A stretch of 64,000 bases of DNA from an uncultured Flavobacteriaceae bacterium (GCA_947497245.1 CANMFO010000003.1:310001-374000), one strand, 5' to 3'. Positions 20,486 through 29,813 are shown, counted from the first letter of the stretch. The notes: generated from the letters alone by a model not told the origin. A program made the numbers and translations.

Positions 20486-20861
20486 AACCTTCTATACCCT
20501 GGCCTCCTTTGAGTTTGCGGCCGATGTACAGATCATTAAGGGCAAATTGGAGTCCGAGGGAATCAAAGTGTTCCTAAAGGACGAAAACACCTTGAATTCC
20601 GACCCATTGATCAGCAGTGCCATTGGTGGGGTAAAGCTACAGGTCTATGCCCATGAGCGGGAAAGGGCGATCGAAATTTACAATGAAATTCGCCCTTATG
20701 CCCTAGATGATAAGGGGCATCCGGTGATATGCCCGAACTGCAAGGCCAAAAAATCGGAAATTTATTATGACCGGAAAGGGGTCTTCAACAAACTTTTCCC
20801 CTTTTTTGAGAAAAGAAAATACAAATGCCTAAATTGTGGAATGATTACAAAACCCCTATAG
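20478..20861 (+). CDS. DUF2007 protein with C-terminal zinc ribbon
   Basis: 127 residues from the ATG at 20478, inside the end of bioF. Residues 1-70 match the DUF2007 domain (FADVQIIKGKLESEGI start, YAHERERAIEI end), a small alpha/beta domain of unknown role once proposed to be regulatory. The C-terminal half has two CxxC pairs (CPNCKAKKSEIYY and CLNCGMITK) that should bind zinc. It is translationally linked to bioF and one base ahead of bioD; nothing in it suggests an enzyme. Confidence 0.8.
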   Translation: MDETFYTLASFEFAADVQIIKGKLESEGIKVFLKDENTLNSDPLISSAIGGVKLQVYAHERERAIEIYNEIRPYALDDKGHPVICPNCKAKKSEIYYDRKGVFNKLFPFFEKRKYKCLNCGMITKPL

Positions 20862-20862
20862 G

Positions 20863-21480
20863 ATGCAGCGAATTTTTGTGAGCGGAATTTCAACGGAAGT
20901 AGGAAAGACCATGACGTCCGCGATAATTGCTGAGGCCTTGGAAGCGGATTATTGGAAGCCGGTGCAAGCAGGAGATCTTGACCATACCGATAGCGATAAG
21001 GTGGCGTCCCTGATCTCGAATGCCAAGACCAAGATACACAAGAGTAGTTTTGAGCTCACCTCTCCGATGAGTCCGCATGCGGCAGCGGAAATCGATGGCG
21101 TTGTGGTGGATGCCAATAAGATACATGAACCCCACACGGACAACCACCTGGTGATAGAAGGGGCGGGTGGACTTCTGGTTCCCCTCAACGCGGAGGACAC
21201 CATTCTGGACATTATTATGCCCAATTATAAGGTGGTCGTGGTATCCAGACATTATTTGGGCAGCATCAACCATTCGCTGTTGACCATAAACTGGCTAAAA
21301 ATGAAGGGTTATGATGTCTCCGTACTTTTTAACGGGGAGGCGAATCCATATACGGAAGATATCATCCTTCAAAAGACGGGGGTTTCTCTGATCGGTAGAT
21401 TGGATGAAGAGGACACCTTCGACAAAGAGGTGGTAAAAAAGTATGCCGAGAGGTTCCGGGGCGTTTTGCAGTCACTCTAG
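20863..21480 (+). CDS. bioD: Dethiobiotin synthetase
   Basis: 205 residues. ATP-dependent ring closure of diaminopelargonate with CO2. The P-loop variant is seen at the N-terminus (GISTEVGKTMTSA), followed by WKPVQAG and the IEGAGGLLVPL motif. One base after the DUF2007 gene. Its last 9 bases overlap the convergent GT39 gene. Confidence 0.96.
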   Translation: MQRIFVSGISTEVGKTMTSAIIAEALEADYWKPVQAGDLDHTDSDKVASLISNAKTKIHKSSFELTSPMSPHAAAEIDGVVVDANKIHEPHTDNHLVIEGAGGLLVPLNAEDTILDIIMPNYKVVVVSRHYLGSINHSLLTINWLKMKGYDVSVLFNGEANPYTEDIILQKTGVSLIGRLDEEDTFDKEVVKKYAERFRGVLQSL

Positions 21481-22959
21481 GCGCTGATAAATTTCTGCTT
21501 GGTCAACCGTTGCCCTCAGTTTATAGTGTTGCCTTAGAAACACATTTATGTAGCGGTTTTCCGCCTCCAATACGTCGTCAAAGATCATGCGGCCCTTTCG
21601 GATGACCACGATTTTGGGACGCACCTCCCGCATGAGGTATTCCAATTCCTGTACCGCTGTTTTTCTTGGGTTGTCAAAATATGGGAAAAGCTCGTTCCTG
21701 CAAATATTGCTCGGATGGGTGGCGGCCATGGTCGGTGGTGCTGCGTCCATGGGCCAGTATCCGATATGATAGCCCAAAAAAAGCACATTTTTTTCTGATG
21801 GGTAATGTTCGCCCAGATATTCTGGAACCGTAATGCCCTCGCCGTTATAGAACGTACCCTTTTCTATTTTGTTCCTGGTGATGGCAAAATACTCCAGATA
21901 GCTCTCGACGGGAAGCAGCGGAAGCAAAAAAAGAAGGTAGGGGCGATAGTCCCATTTTTTTAAAAAGGACAACCGACTTGCAAAAATAGCTACCAGGACA
22001 ATGAGCAGCGGATGCAATTGGATCAAATAATGGCTGTTGATCCTACCCGCCTTGGCAAAGGAAAAGACCACCCCTACGATAGCCACAACGAGTATTTGTA
22101 TGTTGGCGTTCCGGTAATTTAGGTACCTTTTCTTCCATGTAAAAAAGAAAAAAAGGCCGAGCACCAAGAAAGTGGGTGCCAGATTAGCGATGGAATAGCG
22201 GCGTGCCCCCGCGTACTCGAGCGAGGCCAATACGACCGATTTCCACCAGACCTCGGGCCTTCCTTCCCAATAGTAGGGCAAAAAAGTAAGTAAAACAATG
22301 GTCAAAATACCCAAACCGTACACTGCTGGCATGCCCAGTCCTTTGTAATATTCCTTCCTTATAAAATGCCTGTGGAGTGGGTATACTGCGACAAATAGTA
22401 CCGCATAGGCGATGTTCAGTTTGGTCATGACGGCCAGTCCCATAAGCAGTCCCGCACCCAGATGCCCCACTACGCTCCTCGATTTGATCAACAGATAAAG
22501 GGCGGGCATAAAGAACGCCATGCACAAATGCTCAGACATGACCCCCTGAATGCTTCCGAACATGCTTTGGAGCACCACGGCCCCAACAGCGGCCCAGAAC
22601 CCTATTTTTTTTGAGCTTGTAAGCCCGCCGATCTTATAAGTGAAAAAAGCTGTCGAAGCGACAAGAAGGGTGCCAAAAAAGCGAATGGCCAAAAAACTCT
22701 TGCCGAACACATAGATGATACCGGCAAAAAACAAGAACGTAATGGGAGGTTTTAAATCCCATAGCTCCGTGTAGGGAAGGTGTCCATCGACCCACGACTG
22801 CCCCATCAGGATAAACGTACTTTCATCCCTGTCGATATAATCGCGAAAGAAAAAAGGCAATCGGATAAAAGTGGCCACACCTATCAGGACTGCGAACACC
22901 ACACGGTCGGTGAGGGCGGGATAATTCGGGGTAAGGGTTTTGATAAGCTTATTTGGCAT
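21472..22959 (-). CDS. GT39-family (PMT/ArnT-like) glycosyltransferase, integral membrane
   Basis: About 495 residues from ATG 22959 (an in-frame TTG or ATG up to 22992 is possible). A GT-C fold enzyme: many membrane helices and an acidic first external loop, YIDRDESTFILMGQSW, followed by YTELWDLKPP, as in dolichyl- or polyprenyl-phosphate-sugar transferases. Such enzymes add a sugar to protein or lipid A at the outer face of the inner membrane. It sits on the opposite strand between bioD and bioA and so splits the biotin cluster. Acceptor and sugar are unknown. Confidence 0.85.
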   Translation of the reverse strand: MPNKLIKTLTPNYPALTDRVVFAVLIGVATFIRLPFFFRDYIDRDESTFILMGQSWVDGHLPYTELWDLKPPITFLFFAGIIYVFGKSFLAIRFFGTLLVASTAFFTYKIGGLTSSKKIGFWAAVGAVVLQSMFGSIQGVMSEHLCMAFFMPALYLLIKSRSVVGHLGAGLLMGLAVMTKLNIAYAVLFVAVYPLHRHFIRKEYYKGLGMPAVYGLGILTIVLLTFLPYYWEGRPEVWWKSVVLASLEYAGARRYSIANLAPTFLVLGLFFFFTWKKRYLNYRNANIQILVVAIVGVVFSFAKAGRINSHYLIQLHPLLIVLVAIFASRLSFLKKWDYRPYLLFLLPLLPVESYLEYFAITRNKIEKGTFYNGEGITVPEYLGEHYPSEKNVLFLGYHIGYWPMDAAPPTMAATHPSNICRNELFPYFDNPRKTAVQELEYLMREVRPKIVVIRKGRMIFDDVLEAENRYINVFLRQHYKLRATVDQAEIYQRLE

Positions 22960-23023
22960 GGATTGTTTTGGGATTAATTCCCATCTTTGCAAGATAGATC
23001 AAATCGCGAATTCCATAAACACA

Positions 23024-24298
23024 ATGCGTTTGAAAAATCTTTCGGAAAGAGATCAAAAACATATATGGCACCCTCTGACCCAGCACAAGCTGCATCCAAA
23101 GATGTTGGGCATTGTAAAGGCCAAAGGGGCGTTGCTGTTTGATGAAAAGGGCAAGGAGTATATCGATGGAATTTCTTCTTGGTACACCAGTGTTTATGGG
23201 CATTGCAACAATTTTATCTTGGAAAGGGTAGGTCGGCAGATGCAACAATTGGACCAAGTGGTCTTCAGTGGTTTTACACATGAACCCGCCGTGCAGCTGT
23301 CCGAGGAACTGATTCAAATCCTCCCTGGAAACCAGGCAAAATTATTTTTTTCCGACAATGGGTCCACAGCTACCGAAATTGGAATAAAGATGGCCCTGCA
23401 GTACCATTTCAACAAGAGCGGGCGACGAAACGTGATGCTCGCTTTGGAGAACGGCTTCCACGGCGATACCTTTGGGGCCATGTCGGTCTCCGGACTATCG
23501 GTCTACAACGGCCCATTTGAGGATTTTTTTATTGATGTAGAGCGCATTCCCGTGCCAACGAGGGACAATGTAGCCGACATTCTGTTGCAATTGGAAAACA
23601 GGCTGAAGGAAAATAATATTGCGGGATTCATCTATGAACCTTTGGTCCAGGGCGCCGCTGCCATGAAGATGTACGATTCAAGGCCCCTGTCCCGGATATT
23701 GGACCTGCTGCAGTCCCATGGGGTGCTGACCATTGCGGACGAGGTCATGACGGGGTTCGGAAAGACAGGGACCCACTTCGCATCAGATCAAATTGGCACC
23801 AAACCCGATATTATCTGTTTGTCCAAGGCACTGACCGCTGGTCTACTGCCAATGGCGATCACCTCCTGTAGCCAAGAAGTGTACGATGCCTTTTACAGTG
23901 ACGAAATGGCCAAAGGGCTGTTCCATGCACACACCTATTCGGCGAACCCCCTGGCCTGTACAGCCGCATTGGCCGGCTTGGAGCTGCTGCTTTCCGAGGA
24001 AATGCAGTCCAACATCCAACGGGTAGTGAAGTCGCATCGGGAGTTCGACAAGGAGATCGGACAACATCCCAAGGTGGCCCGCACCCGGCAGTGCGGGGTG
24101 ATTTATGCCCTGGATATCGATACCGAAATGGAACGTTACGGAAATTTAAGAGACCGCCTTTTTGACCATTTTATGGACAATGGCGTATTTTTGAGGCCCT
24201 TGGGAAACACCATATACATTTTGGCCCCCTATGTCATTACGCATGAACAACTGCAAAAAATCTATGGAACCATAAGAAGTTCCCTAGATCTGGTTTAA
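23024..24298 (+). CDS. bioA: Adenosylmethionine-8-amino-7-oxononanoate aminotransferase
   Basis: 424 residues from ATG 23024 (MRLKNLSERDQKHIWHPLTQ). An upstream in-frame ATG at 22940 would run into the divergent GT39 gene. PLP aminotransferase that makes diaminopelargonate using SAM as amino donor. Seen: DGISSWYTSVYGH, LFFSDNGSTATE, FHGDTFGAMS, ADEVMTGFGKTG and the PLP lysine in CLSKALTAGLLP. CATCTTTG at 22982-22989 with TTG 16 bases upstream is a weak promoter candidate. Confidence 0.96.
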   Translation: MRLKNLSERDQKHIWHPLTQHKLHPKMLGIVKAKGALLFDEKGKEYIDGISSWYTSVYGHCNNFILERVGRQMQQLDQVVFSGFTHEPAVQLSEELIQILPGNQAKLFFSDNGSTATEIGIKMALQYHFNKSGRRNVMLALENGFHGDTFGAMSVSGLSVYNGPFEDFFIDVERIPVPTRDNVADILLQLENRLKENNIAGFIYEPLVQGAAAMKMYDSRPLSRILDLLQSHGVLTIADEVMTGFGKTGTHFASDQIGTKPDIICLSKALTAGLLPMAITSCSQEVYDAFYSDEMAKGLFHAHTYSANPLACTAALAGLELLLSEEMQSNIQRVVKSHREFDKEIGQHPKVARTRQCGVIYALDIDTEMERYGNLRDRLFDHFMDNGVFLRPLGNTIYILAPYVITHEQLQKIYGTIRSSLDLV

Positions 24299-24312
24299 GA
24301 AAGGATCGACTA

Positions 24313-25524
24313 TTGAAAGAACCCATTTCCATAACGGCAATTTCCTCCATCTCTCCCCTGGGAAACACCTTGGAGGAAGCATGGCAAGGCTATCAAAGCA
24401 GCGACCATCTTTTTTCCCTGGCTAAATTTGGGGAGAATGAAGCGTGGGTGGCCCCTGTTCCCATAGCTTCAAAACTGGAGGTCGACCAACTCAAAAGATC
24501 GGATTTCAAGTATAAGAACCTGGACGATTCTGTGCGATATGCCCTGTGTTCTTCCCGAAGGGCGGTGGCCATGGCGGGCTGGAGATCCGGAGATCATTTT
24601 GGAATTAACCTAGGGTCTTCTCGAGGGGCTACCGCCTTATTTGAGCGATACCACGAGGAGTTCCTCCAACGGAAAAGCACGCCCGTCTTGTCCTCGCCCA
24701 CAACTACCCTGGGAAATATTTCGTCTTGGGTGGCCCACGATCTACAGACCAGCGGTCCTGAAATTTCCCACTCGATCACCTGTTCAACCGCGCTGCACGC
24801 ACTGCTGAACGGGGTGGCCTGGATCAAGAGTGGTATGGCCGATAAATTTTTGGTGGGAGGCAGTGAAGCGCCCTTGACCGCTTTTACGATCGCGCAAATG
24901 CAGGCCTTGAAGATTTATGCCGACCCAAAAAGGATTCGGTCACCCCAAGCAACATCCAAAGGCGGACAGGCATCTTCGTTGCCGTACCCCTGTCGTGCGC
25001 TGGATCTGACCAAAGAACAAAACTCCATGATTTTGGGCGAAGGTGCCTCGGTGGCCTGTCTGGAACGTGGTATTGGCAAAAATGCACTGGCCCTTATCGA
25101 AGGTTTGGGATATGCTACCGAACCCTTGGAGCACAATATCTCTATTTCCACGGATGCACAGTGTTTCCAGCGTTCGATGAAAATGGCCATGGGAGAAATC
25201 GATCCGGAGGAAGTCGATGCCATTGTAATGCACGCCCCGGGCACGATTCAGGGAGATCGATCTGAATACCAGGCCGTAGAAGCCGTTTTTGGATCGCAAA
25301 TGCCGGCCTTGACGACCAATAAATGGAAAATAGGCCATACCTTTGGCGCCTCGGGAATGTTGGGTGTCGAACTGGCCATTTTGATGTTGCAACACCAAAA
25401 ATTTGTTCAAGTACCTTTTCTGGACTATGATTTTATCCCGTCAAAGATCGATAGGGTGATGGTAAATGCCGTGGGGTTTGGTGGAAATGCGGTCAGTGTC
25501 CTATTGAAGTTCCCGAATGGGTGA
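24313..25524 (+). CDS. FabF-like beta-ketoacyl synthase inside the biotin cluster
   Basis: 403 residues from TTG 24313, 14 bases after bioA. Thiolase-fold condensing enzyme with the full KAS I/II triad: C157 in SITCSTALHA, H307 in MHAPGTIQGD and H342 in IGHTFGASG. The motifs differ from housekeeping FabF (no NAHGTST), so this is a separate paralogue. Its place between bioA and bioB suggests a part in making the pimeloyl chain, or a later-recruited role; no bioC, bioH, bioW or bioZ gene is in the window. The link to biotin is inference from position. Confidence 0.85.
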   Translation: MKEPISITAISSISPLGNTLEEAWQGYQSSDHLFSLAKFGENEAWVAPVPIASKLEVDQLKRSDFKYKNLDDSVRYALCSSRRAVAMAGWRSGDHFGINLGSSRGATALFERYHEEFLQRKSTPVLSSPTTTLGNISSWVAHDLQTSGPEISHSITCSTALHALLNGVAWIKSGMADKFLVGGSEAPLTAFTIAQMQALKIYADPKRIRSPQATSKGGQASSLPYPCRALDLTKEQNSMILGEGASVACLERGIGKNALALIEGLGYATEPLEHNISISTDAQCFQRSMKMAMGEIDPEEVDAIVMHAPGTIQGDRSEYQAVEAVFGSQMPALTTNKWKIGHTFGASGMLGVELAILMLQHQKFVQVPFLDYDFIPSKIDRVMVNAVGFGGNAVSVLLKFPNG

Positions 25525-25599
25525 TCGCTGGCCGGAAAGAATTTGGTGGGGGCCCTATCATTTAAGATTTGGGAATTCGAATTTCAATTTGAGAAAGGT

Positions 25600-25623
25600 T
25601 ATTTTTGACCCATAATAATTTTG
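25600..25623 (+). promoter_or_regulatory. Candidate -7 boxes ahead of bioB
   Basis: Two matches to TAnnTTTG: TATTTTTG (25600-25607) and TAATTTTG (25616-25623), 20 and 4 bases before bioB. A 103-base gap separates bioB from the ketosynthase gene, so bioB may have its own promoter. No well-spaced -33 TTG. Confidence 0.35.
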
Positions 25624-25627
25624 CGTT

Positions 25628-26722
25628 ATGAACGAAACTAGGCACGACTGGACCAAAGAGGAAATCCTGGCCATTTACGACAAACCTTTGATGGAATTGC
25701 TCTACGATGCGGCCACCATCCACAGAAAGCACCACGACCCCAATACAGTTCAAGTGTCCACTCTACTTTCCATAAAAACGGGGGGCTGCCCGGAAGATTG
25801 CGGGTATTGCCCGCAAGCGGCCCGTTACCAAACCAATATCGAGGGGAACGATTTAATGTCGGTGTCCCAGGTAAAGGCACAGGCACTTCGTGCGAAGGCG
25901 TCGGGAAGTTCCCGGGTCTGCATGGGCGCCGCTTGGCGCAATGTGAAGGACGGCCCCGAATTCGATCAAGTCCTGGAGATGGTCCGAACCATCAATAAAT
26001 TGGACATGGAAGTTTGCTGTACCTTGGGCATGCTTACCGAAAACCAGGCAAAACGACTGGCTGAGGCCGGGTTGTACGCCTACAACCACAATTTGGATAC
26101 TTCCGAGGACTATTACAAGGATGTGATCTCTACCCGCGCCTTTGAGGACCGTTTGCAGACCATCGACAATGTGCGCAAGAGCAATGTTACCGTTTGTAGC
26201 GGTGGCATTATTGGCATGGGGGAACGGCTTGGGGACAGGGCGGGCATGCTTGTTGCCCTGGCCTCGTTGAACCCTCAACCGGAATCCGTGCCGATCAACG
26301 CCTTGGTAGCGGTCGAGGGGACGCCCATGGCCGACATGGAACCCATCTCCATTTGGGAAATGGTGCGTATGGTGGCCACCACTAGGATCGTCATGCCCGA
26401 AACTCAGGTGCGCTTGTCCGCTGGCCGTACCGAAATGAGCCGTGAGGGGCAGGCCATGTGCTTCTTTGCAGGGGCCAATTCGATCTTCGCAGGCGACAAA
26501 CTGTTGACCACCCCAAACCCCGATGTAAATGAAGATATGGCCATGTTCAAACAGTTGGGCCTGAACCCTCAGAAACCTTTTATCAAAGTATCACAGCCAA
26601 AGACGGTGGAAGCCGGGGATTCGCAGTTGCAGCCCTTGGGAGAAAAACCAAAATGGACACGTCCGGGGCACATCATTGAACGGAACGAGGCGGTAAAGGA
26701 CCGTGCAAAAGTCACTGAATAG
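25628..26722 (+). CDS. bioB: Biotin synthase
   Basis: 364 residues. Radical SAM enzyme that inserts sulfur into dethiobiotin. The radical SAM cluster motif is C54, C58 and C61 (GGCPEDCGYCPQ); YNHNLDTSEDYY, GGIIGMGE and VRLSAGR are also as expected. The C-terminal tail of about 40 residues is slightly longer than in E. coli. Confidence 0.98.
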   Translation: MNETRHDWTKEEILAIYDKPLMELLYDAATIHRKHHDPNTVQVSTLLSIKTGGCPEDCGYCPQAARYQTNIEGNDLMSVSQVKAQALRAKASGSSRVCMGAAWRNVKDGPEFDQVLEMVRTINKLDMEVCCTLGMLTENQAKRLAEAGLYAYNHNLDTSEDYYKDVISTRAFEDRLQTIDNVRKSNVTVCSGGIIGMGERLGDRAGMLVALASLNPQPESVPINALVAVEGTPMADMEPISIWEMVRMVATTRIVMPETQVRLSAGRTEMSREGQAMCFFAGANSIFAGDKLLTTPNPDVNEDMAMFKQLGLNPQKPFIKVSQPKTVEAGDSQLQPLGEKPKWTRPGHIIERNEAVKDRAKVTE

Positions 26723-26768
26723 GGTTTACATTAGCTTAATTTTAAGATAATTTTTCCACAAGGTTGGT

Positions 26769-26776
26769 TAAATTTG
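26769..26776 (+). promoter_or_regulatory. Possible -7 box of the JmjC gene
   Basis: TAAATTTG, 25 bases before the TTG start; no -33 TTG at the right distance. Confidence 0.35.
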
Positions 26777-26801
26777 AGGTTTAAAAATAACCCAAATACC
26801 A

Positions 26802-27656
26802 TTGAAATTAGACGAAATCCCAAGGGTAGGTACCATTACCAAGGAAGACTTTATCCAGCACTACTTCAAACCACAAAAACCGGTCGTCCTTGAGCGCGCA
26901 GTTGTGGACTGGCCCGCATTCGACAAATGGAACTTGGACTATATGTGCAAAGTTGCCGGGGAAAAGACCGTTCCGCTTTATGATGATCGACCCGTGAACC
27001 ATGAAGACGGTTTCAACGAGCCGCATGCCGAGATGAAAATGGCCGATTATGTGCAACTATTAAAGTCGGAACCTACCAGATATCGCATTTTTCTATGGAA
27101 TATTTTAAAGGAAGTGCCCGAACTGCAACAAGATTTTGATTTTCCGGATTTTGGGCTCAAGATAAAGAAGAAACTGCCCATGCTCTTTTTTGGCGGGAGG
27201 GATTCCTACACCTTTATGCACTACGATATCGACCTATCCAATATTTTCCATTTTCATTTTGAGGGAAAAAAGGAATGCATCCTGTTTCCACCCTCCGAAA
27301 CCAAGTACCTGTACAAAGTGCCCCATTCCCTGATCACGCATGAAGCCATTGATTTCTCGAATCCGGACCTGGTAAAATGGCCTTCCCTGCAAAGGGCCAG
27401 TGGGTATAGGACCCAGTTGAACCACGGGGAGATGCTCTATATGCCGGAAGCCTATTGGCACTACATGAAATATCTTACGCCCGGTTTTTCAATGAGCTTG
27501 AGGTCGTGGCCCAAAAATCCTTTGAACTTTGCCAAGGGGCTCTACAATATCTTCGTCATGCGGTATTTCGATGTCCTGATGCGAAAACTGAGGGGACAGC
27601 AATGGATCGACCATAAAAACTCGGAGGCGATAAGGCGTGCCGATAAAAGATCCTAG
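26802..27656 (+). CDS. Cupin-like JmjC-domain Fe(II)/2-oxoglutarate oxygenase
   Basis: 284 residues from TTG 26802 (MKLDEIPRVG). Members of this family hydroxylate proteins or small molecules. The iron ligands are H140 and D142 in FMHYDIDLSN and H220 in EAYWHYMKY; the N-terminal FIQHYFKPQKPVVLERA is the standard cupin_8 start, and YRTQLNHGEMLYMPEAYW matches the family's last strands. The substrate is unknown. It follows bioB by 79 bases, but a functional link is not shown. Confidence 0.85.
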   Translation: MKLDEIPRVGTITKEDFIQHYFKPQKPVVLERAVVDWPAFDKWNLDYMCKVAGEKTVPLYDDRPVNHEDGFNEPHAEMKMADYVQLLKSEPTRYRIFLWNILKEVPELQQDFDFPDFGLKIKKKLPMLFFGGRDSYTFMHYDIDLSNIFHFHFEGKKECILFPPSETKYLYKVPHSLITHEAIDFSNPDLVKWPSLQRASGYRTQLNHGEMLYMPEAYWHYMKYLTPGFSMSLRSWPKNPLNFAKGLYNIFVMRYFDVLMRKLRGQQWIDHKNSEAIRRADKRS

Positions 27657-27698
27657 CCTCTGACCCATGCCATTGTCGCTTTCCGTAAGCCGGGAAGC

Positions 27699-28169
27699 TT
27701 ACAGCAGTTCCCCTACTTTTTCATAGACCAAATGGCGCTCCCAGCCACGGTATAGCAGATAGTCGGTCAACTTTTTTCGCCGTTTTTGCAAATGGGTTTC
27801 GGTCAGCAGGGCCACTCGTTTTCTGGCGAGGTTGTCCAAGGTTGAAAGGTAGGCCTCTTCCTCGATTTCCTTTAGGGCGGAATTGATATTGTAGATCGAG
27901 ATATCGCGTTGCTTCAATTCACCCACGATACGGTTGCGTCCCCATTTTTTAATATGGAATTTGCCCCGTGCGAAGCTTTGTGCAAAGCGTTCTTCGTTGA
28001 TGTAGTTTTCTTGGATCAAATGGGCGACGATATGGTCGATGGCCTCCGGGATCATCTTCATTTCCCTCAATTTGGCGATGACCTCCTTATGACATCGCTC
28101 CTGGTAGGCGCAATAGCCTTCCAATTTTTTTGTGGCCTCTGCCAGGGTATGACTTTTCCCGGATTTCAT
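27699..28169 (-). CDS. recX: RecX regulatory protein
   Basis: 156 residues, all alpha-helical with the three repeated helical modules of RecX: ERCHKEVIAKL, NEERFAQSFARGKF with KKWGRNRI, and KRRKKLTDYLLYRGW. RecX limits RecA filament growth. Next to no recA here. It shares the minus strand with the RNase G gene but a strong terminator lies between them. Confidence 0.92.
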   Translation of the reverse strand: MKSGKSHTLAEATKKLEGYCAYQERCHKEVIAKLREMKMIPEAIDHIVAHLIQENYINEERFAQSFARGKFHIKKWGRNRIVGELKQRDISIYNINSALKEIEEEAYLSTLDNLARKRVALLTETHLQKRRKKLTDYLLYRGWERHLVYEKVGELL

Positions 28170-28224
28170 AGGGTAAAAATAGCAAAACCGGGGCAGCCGG
28201 AAGAACGGAAAATAAATTGTCCAA

Positions 28225-28260
28225 AAAAAAAGCGACCCCCGTGGTCGAAGGTCGCTTTTT
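28225..28260 (-). terminator. Terminator between RNase G and recX
   Basis: Stem AAAAAGCGACC/GGTCGCTTTTT around a 13-base loop. A-run on one side and T-run on the other make it usable in both directions; on the minus strand it ends the RNase G transcript 6 bases after the stop. Confidence 0.85.
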
Positions 28261-28265
28261 AAATT

Positions 28266-29813
28266 TTAGTAAATGGTCTTACCGTCCTTGTCCTTAAAAC
28301 GGTACTCGAGATAGGTATAGGCATCACGAGGTTGGATCTTTATCCATTTTTTGTGCTCCAAGAACCACTTGGTACGCATGGACGGGAATCCTTTGGTCAA
28401 ATAGGCTGCTATAAAAGGATGTATGTTTAGTGTCACACTGTTGTCCTTTGCAGGGCCCTTGACCAGTTTTTCCAAATCGAAGTTGATCTTGTCGATCAGC
28501 CCGATCGGGGCCTCGACCTCTCCGTTTAATTTGTTAGGGTCTTCCTCGGTCGTCTTGATATTCATCTCCGGCCGTACCCTTTGCCGCGTGATCTGTATAA
28601 GTCCAAACTTGCTCGGCGGCAATATTTTGTGTTTGGCCCGATCATCTTTCATCTCATTCCTGAGATGTTCGAACAGCTTTTTTCTGTGGTGCGGTTTCAC
28701 CATGTCGATGAAATCTATCACAATAATACCACCCATGTCGCGCAAGCGCAGTTGCCTGGCTATTTCGGAGGCAGCGAGCAGGTTTACTTCCAATGCGGTA
28801 TCTTCTTGGTTGTTGGCCTTGTTCGAACGGTTACCGCTGTTCACGTCGATTACGTGCAGTGCCTCGGTATGCTCAATGATTAGGTATGCCCCCTTGCTCA
28901 TGGAGGCGGTGCGGCCAAAAGAAGTTTTGATCTGCCTTTCTATCCCGAATTTTTCAAAAATGGGGACGGGGGATTTAAATAATTTTACAATAGACTCTTT
29001 TCCCGGTGCTATCTCTTGCACATAGTCCTGAATCTGTTCATAAAGCGTTTGGTCGTCCACATGGATCCCGGTAAAGGAATCGTTGAACACATCACGAAGT
29101 ATGCTCGAGGCCCTATTGACCTCTACCAATACTTTAGATGGAGTTCGCGCTTTGTACAGTTTTTTACACATTGCTGTCCATTTGTTCAGCGAGTTCTCCA
29201 GATCTTTGTCCAGTTCCGCGACTTTTTTGCCTTCAGCGACCGTGCGTATGATAACCCCAAAACCTTTGGGCTTAATGCTCATCACCAGACGCTTTAACCG
29301 GTCTTTTTCCTCTCTGCTGCTTATCTTTTGCGAGACCGATACACGGTCCGAAAAAGGTACCATTACCAGATACCTCCCAGCGAAGGAAAGCTCCGAACTA
29401 ATTCGGGGCCCTTTGGTGGAAATGGGTTCTTTTACAATTTGAACCAGCAAGGATTGGTTGGCTTTGATGACATCGGTTATCACGCCATTTTTGTCAATAT
29501 CCTTTTCGAACGGAAAGTTCTTTAGGGAATAGTCCCTCAGCTTTCCGGAGCTCACCCCTTTAATGAACTTAAGTAGTGAGGACAGTTGTGGCCCCAGGTC
29601 GTGATAGTGCAAAAAAGCATCTTTCTCATAACCGACATTCACAAAGGCGGCGTTTAGGCCAGTGACGGGCTTCCGTATCTTGGCTAAAAAAATATCACCT
29701 ACGGAAAAATTGTTGTTGTCCTCATCTTTATGCAATTCAGTGAGCTTTCCATCTTTCAGCAAAGCAAAGTCAACGGCATCGGAACTAGATCTTACGATTA
29801 ATTCTCTATTCAC
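28266..29813 (-). CDS. rng: Ribonuclease G/E family endoribonuclease
   Basis: 515 residues from GTG 29813, which gives the family N-terminus MNRELIVRSSSDAVDFALL; another GTG at 29840 would add nine residues. Domains: S1 RNA-binding region (GDIFLAKIRKPVTGLNAAFVNVG), DNase I-like catalytic part with DVNSG and IIVIDFIDM carrying the metal-binding aspartates, and a late RQRVRPEM. The E. coli RNase E zinc link CPxC is not seen. Role: rRNA maturation and mRNA turnover. The small basic protein and HU genes lie upstream on the same strand. Confidence 0.95.
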   Translation of the reverse strand: MNRELIVRSSSDAVDFALLKDGKLTELHKDEDNNNFSVGDIFLAKIRKPVTGLNAAFVNVGYEKDAFLHYHDLGPQLSSLLKFIKGVSSGKLRDYSLKNFPFEKDIDKNGVITDVIKANQSLLVQIVKEPISTKGPRISSELSFAGRYLVMVPFSDRVSVSQKISSREEKDRLKRLVMSIKPKGFGVIIRTVAEGKKVAELDKDLENSLNKWTAMCKKLYKARTPSKVLVEVNRASSILRDVFNDSFTGIHVDDQTLYEQIQDYVQEIAPGKESIVKLFKSPVPIFEKFGIERQIKTSFGRTASMSKGAYLIIEHTEALHVIDVNSGNRSNKANNQEDTALEVNLLAASEIARQLRLRDMGGIIVIDFIDMVKPHHRKKLFEHLRNEMKDDRAKHKILPPSKFGLIQITRQRVRPEMNIKTTEEDPNKLNGEVEAPIGLIDKINFDLEKLVKGPAKDNSVTLNIHPFIAAYLTKGFPSMRTKWFLEHKKWIKIQPRDAYTYLEYRFKDKDGKTIY

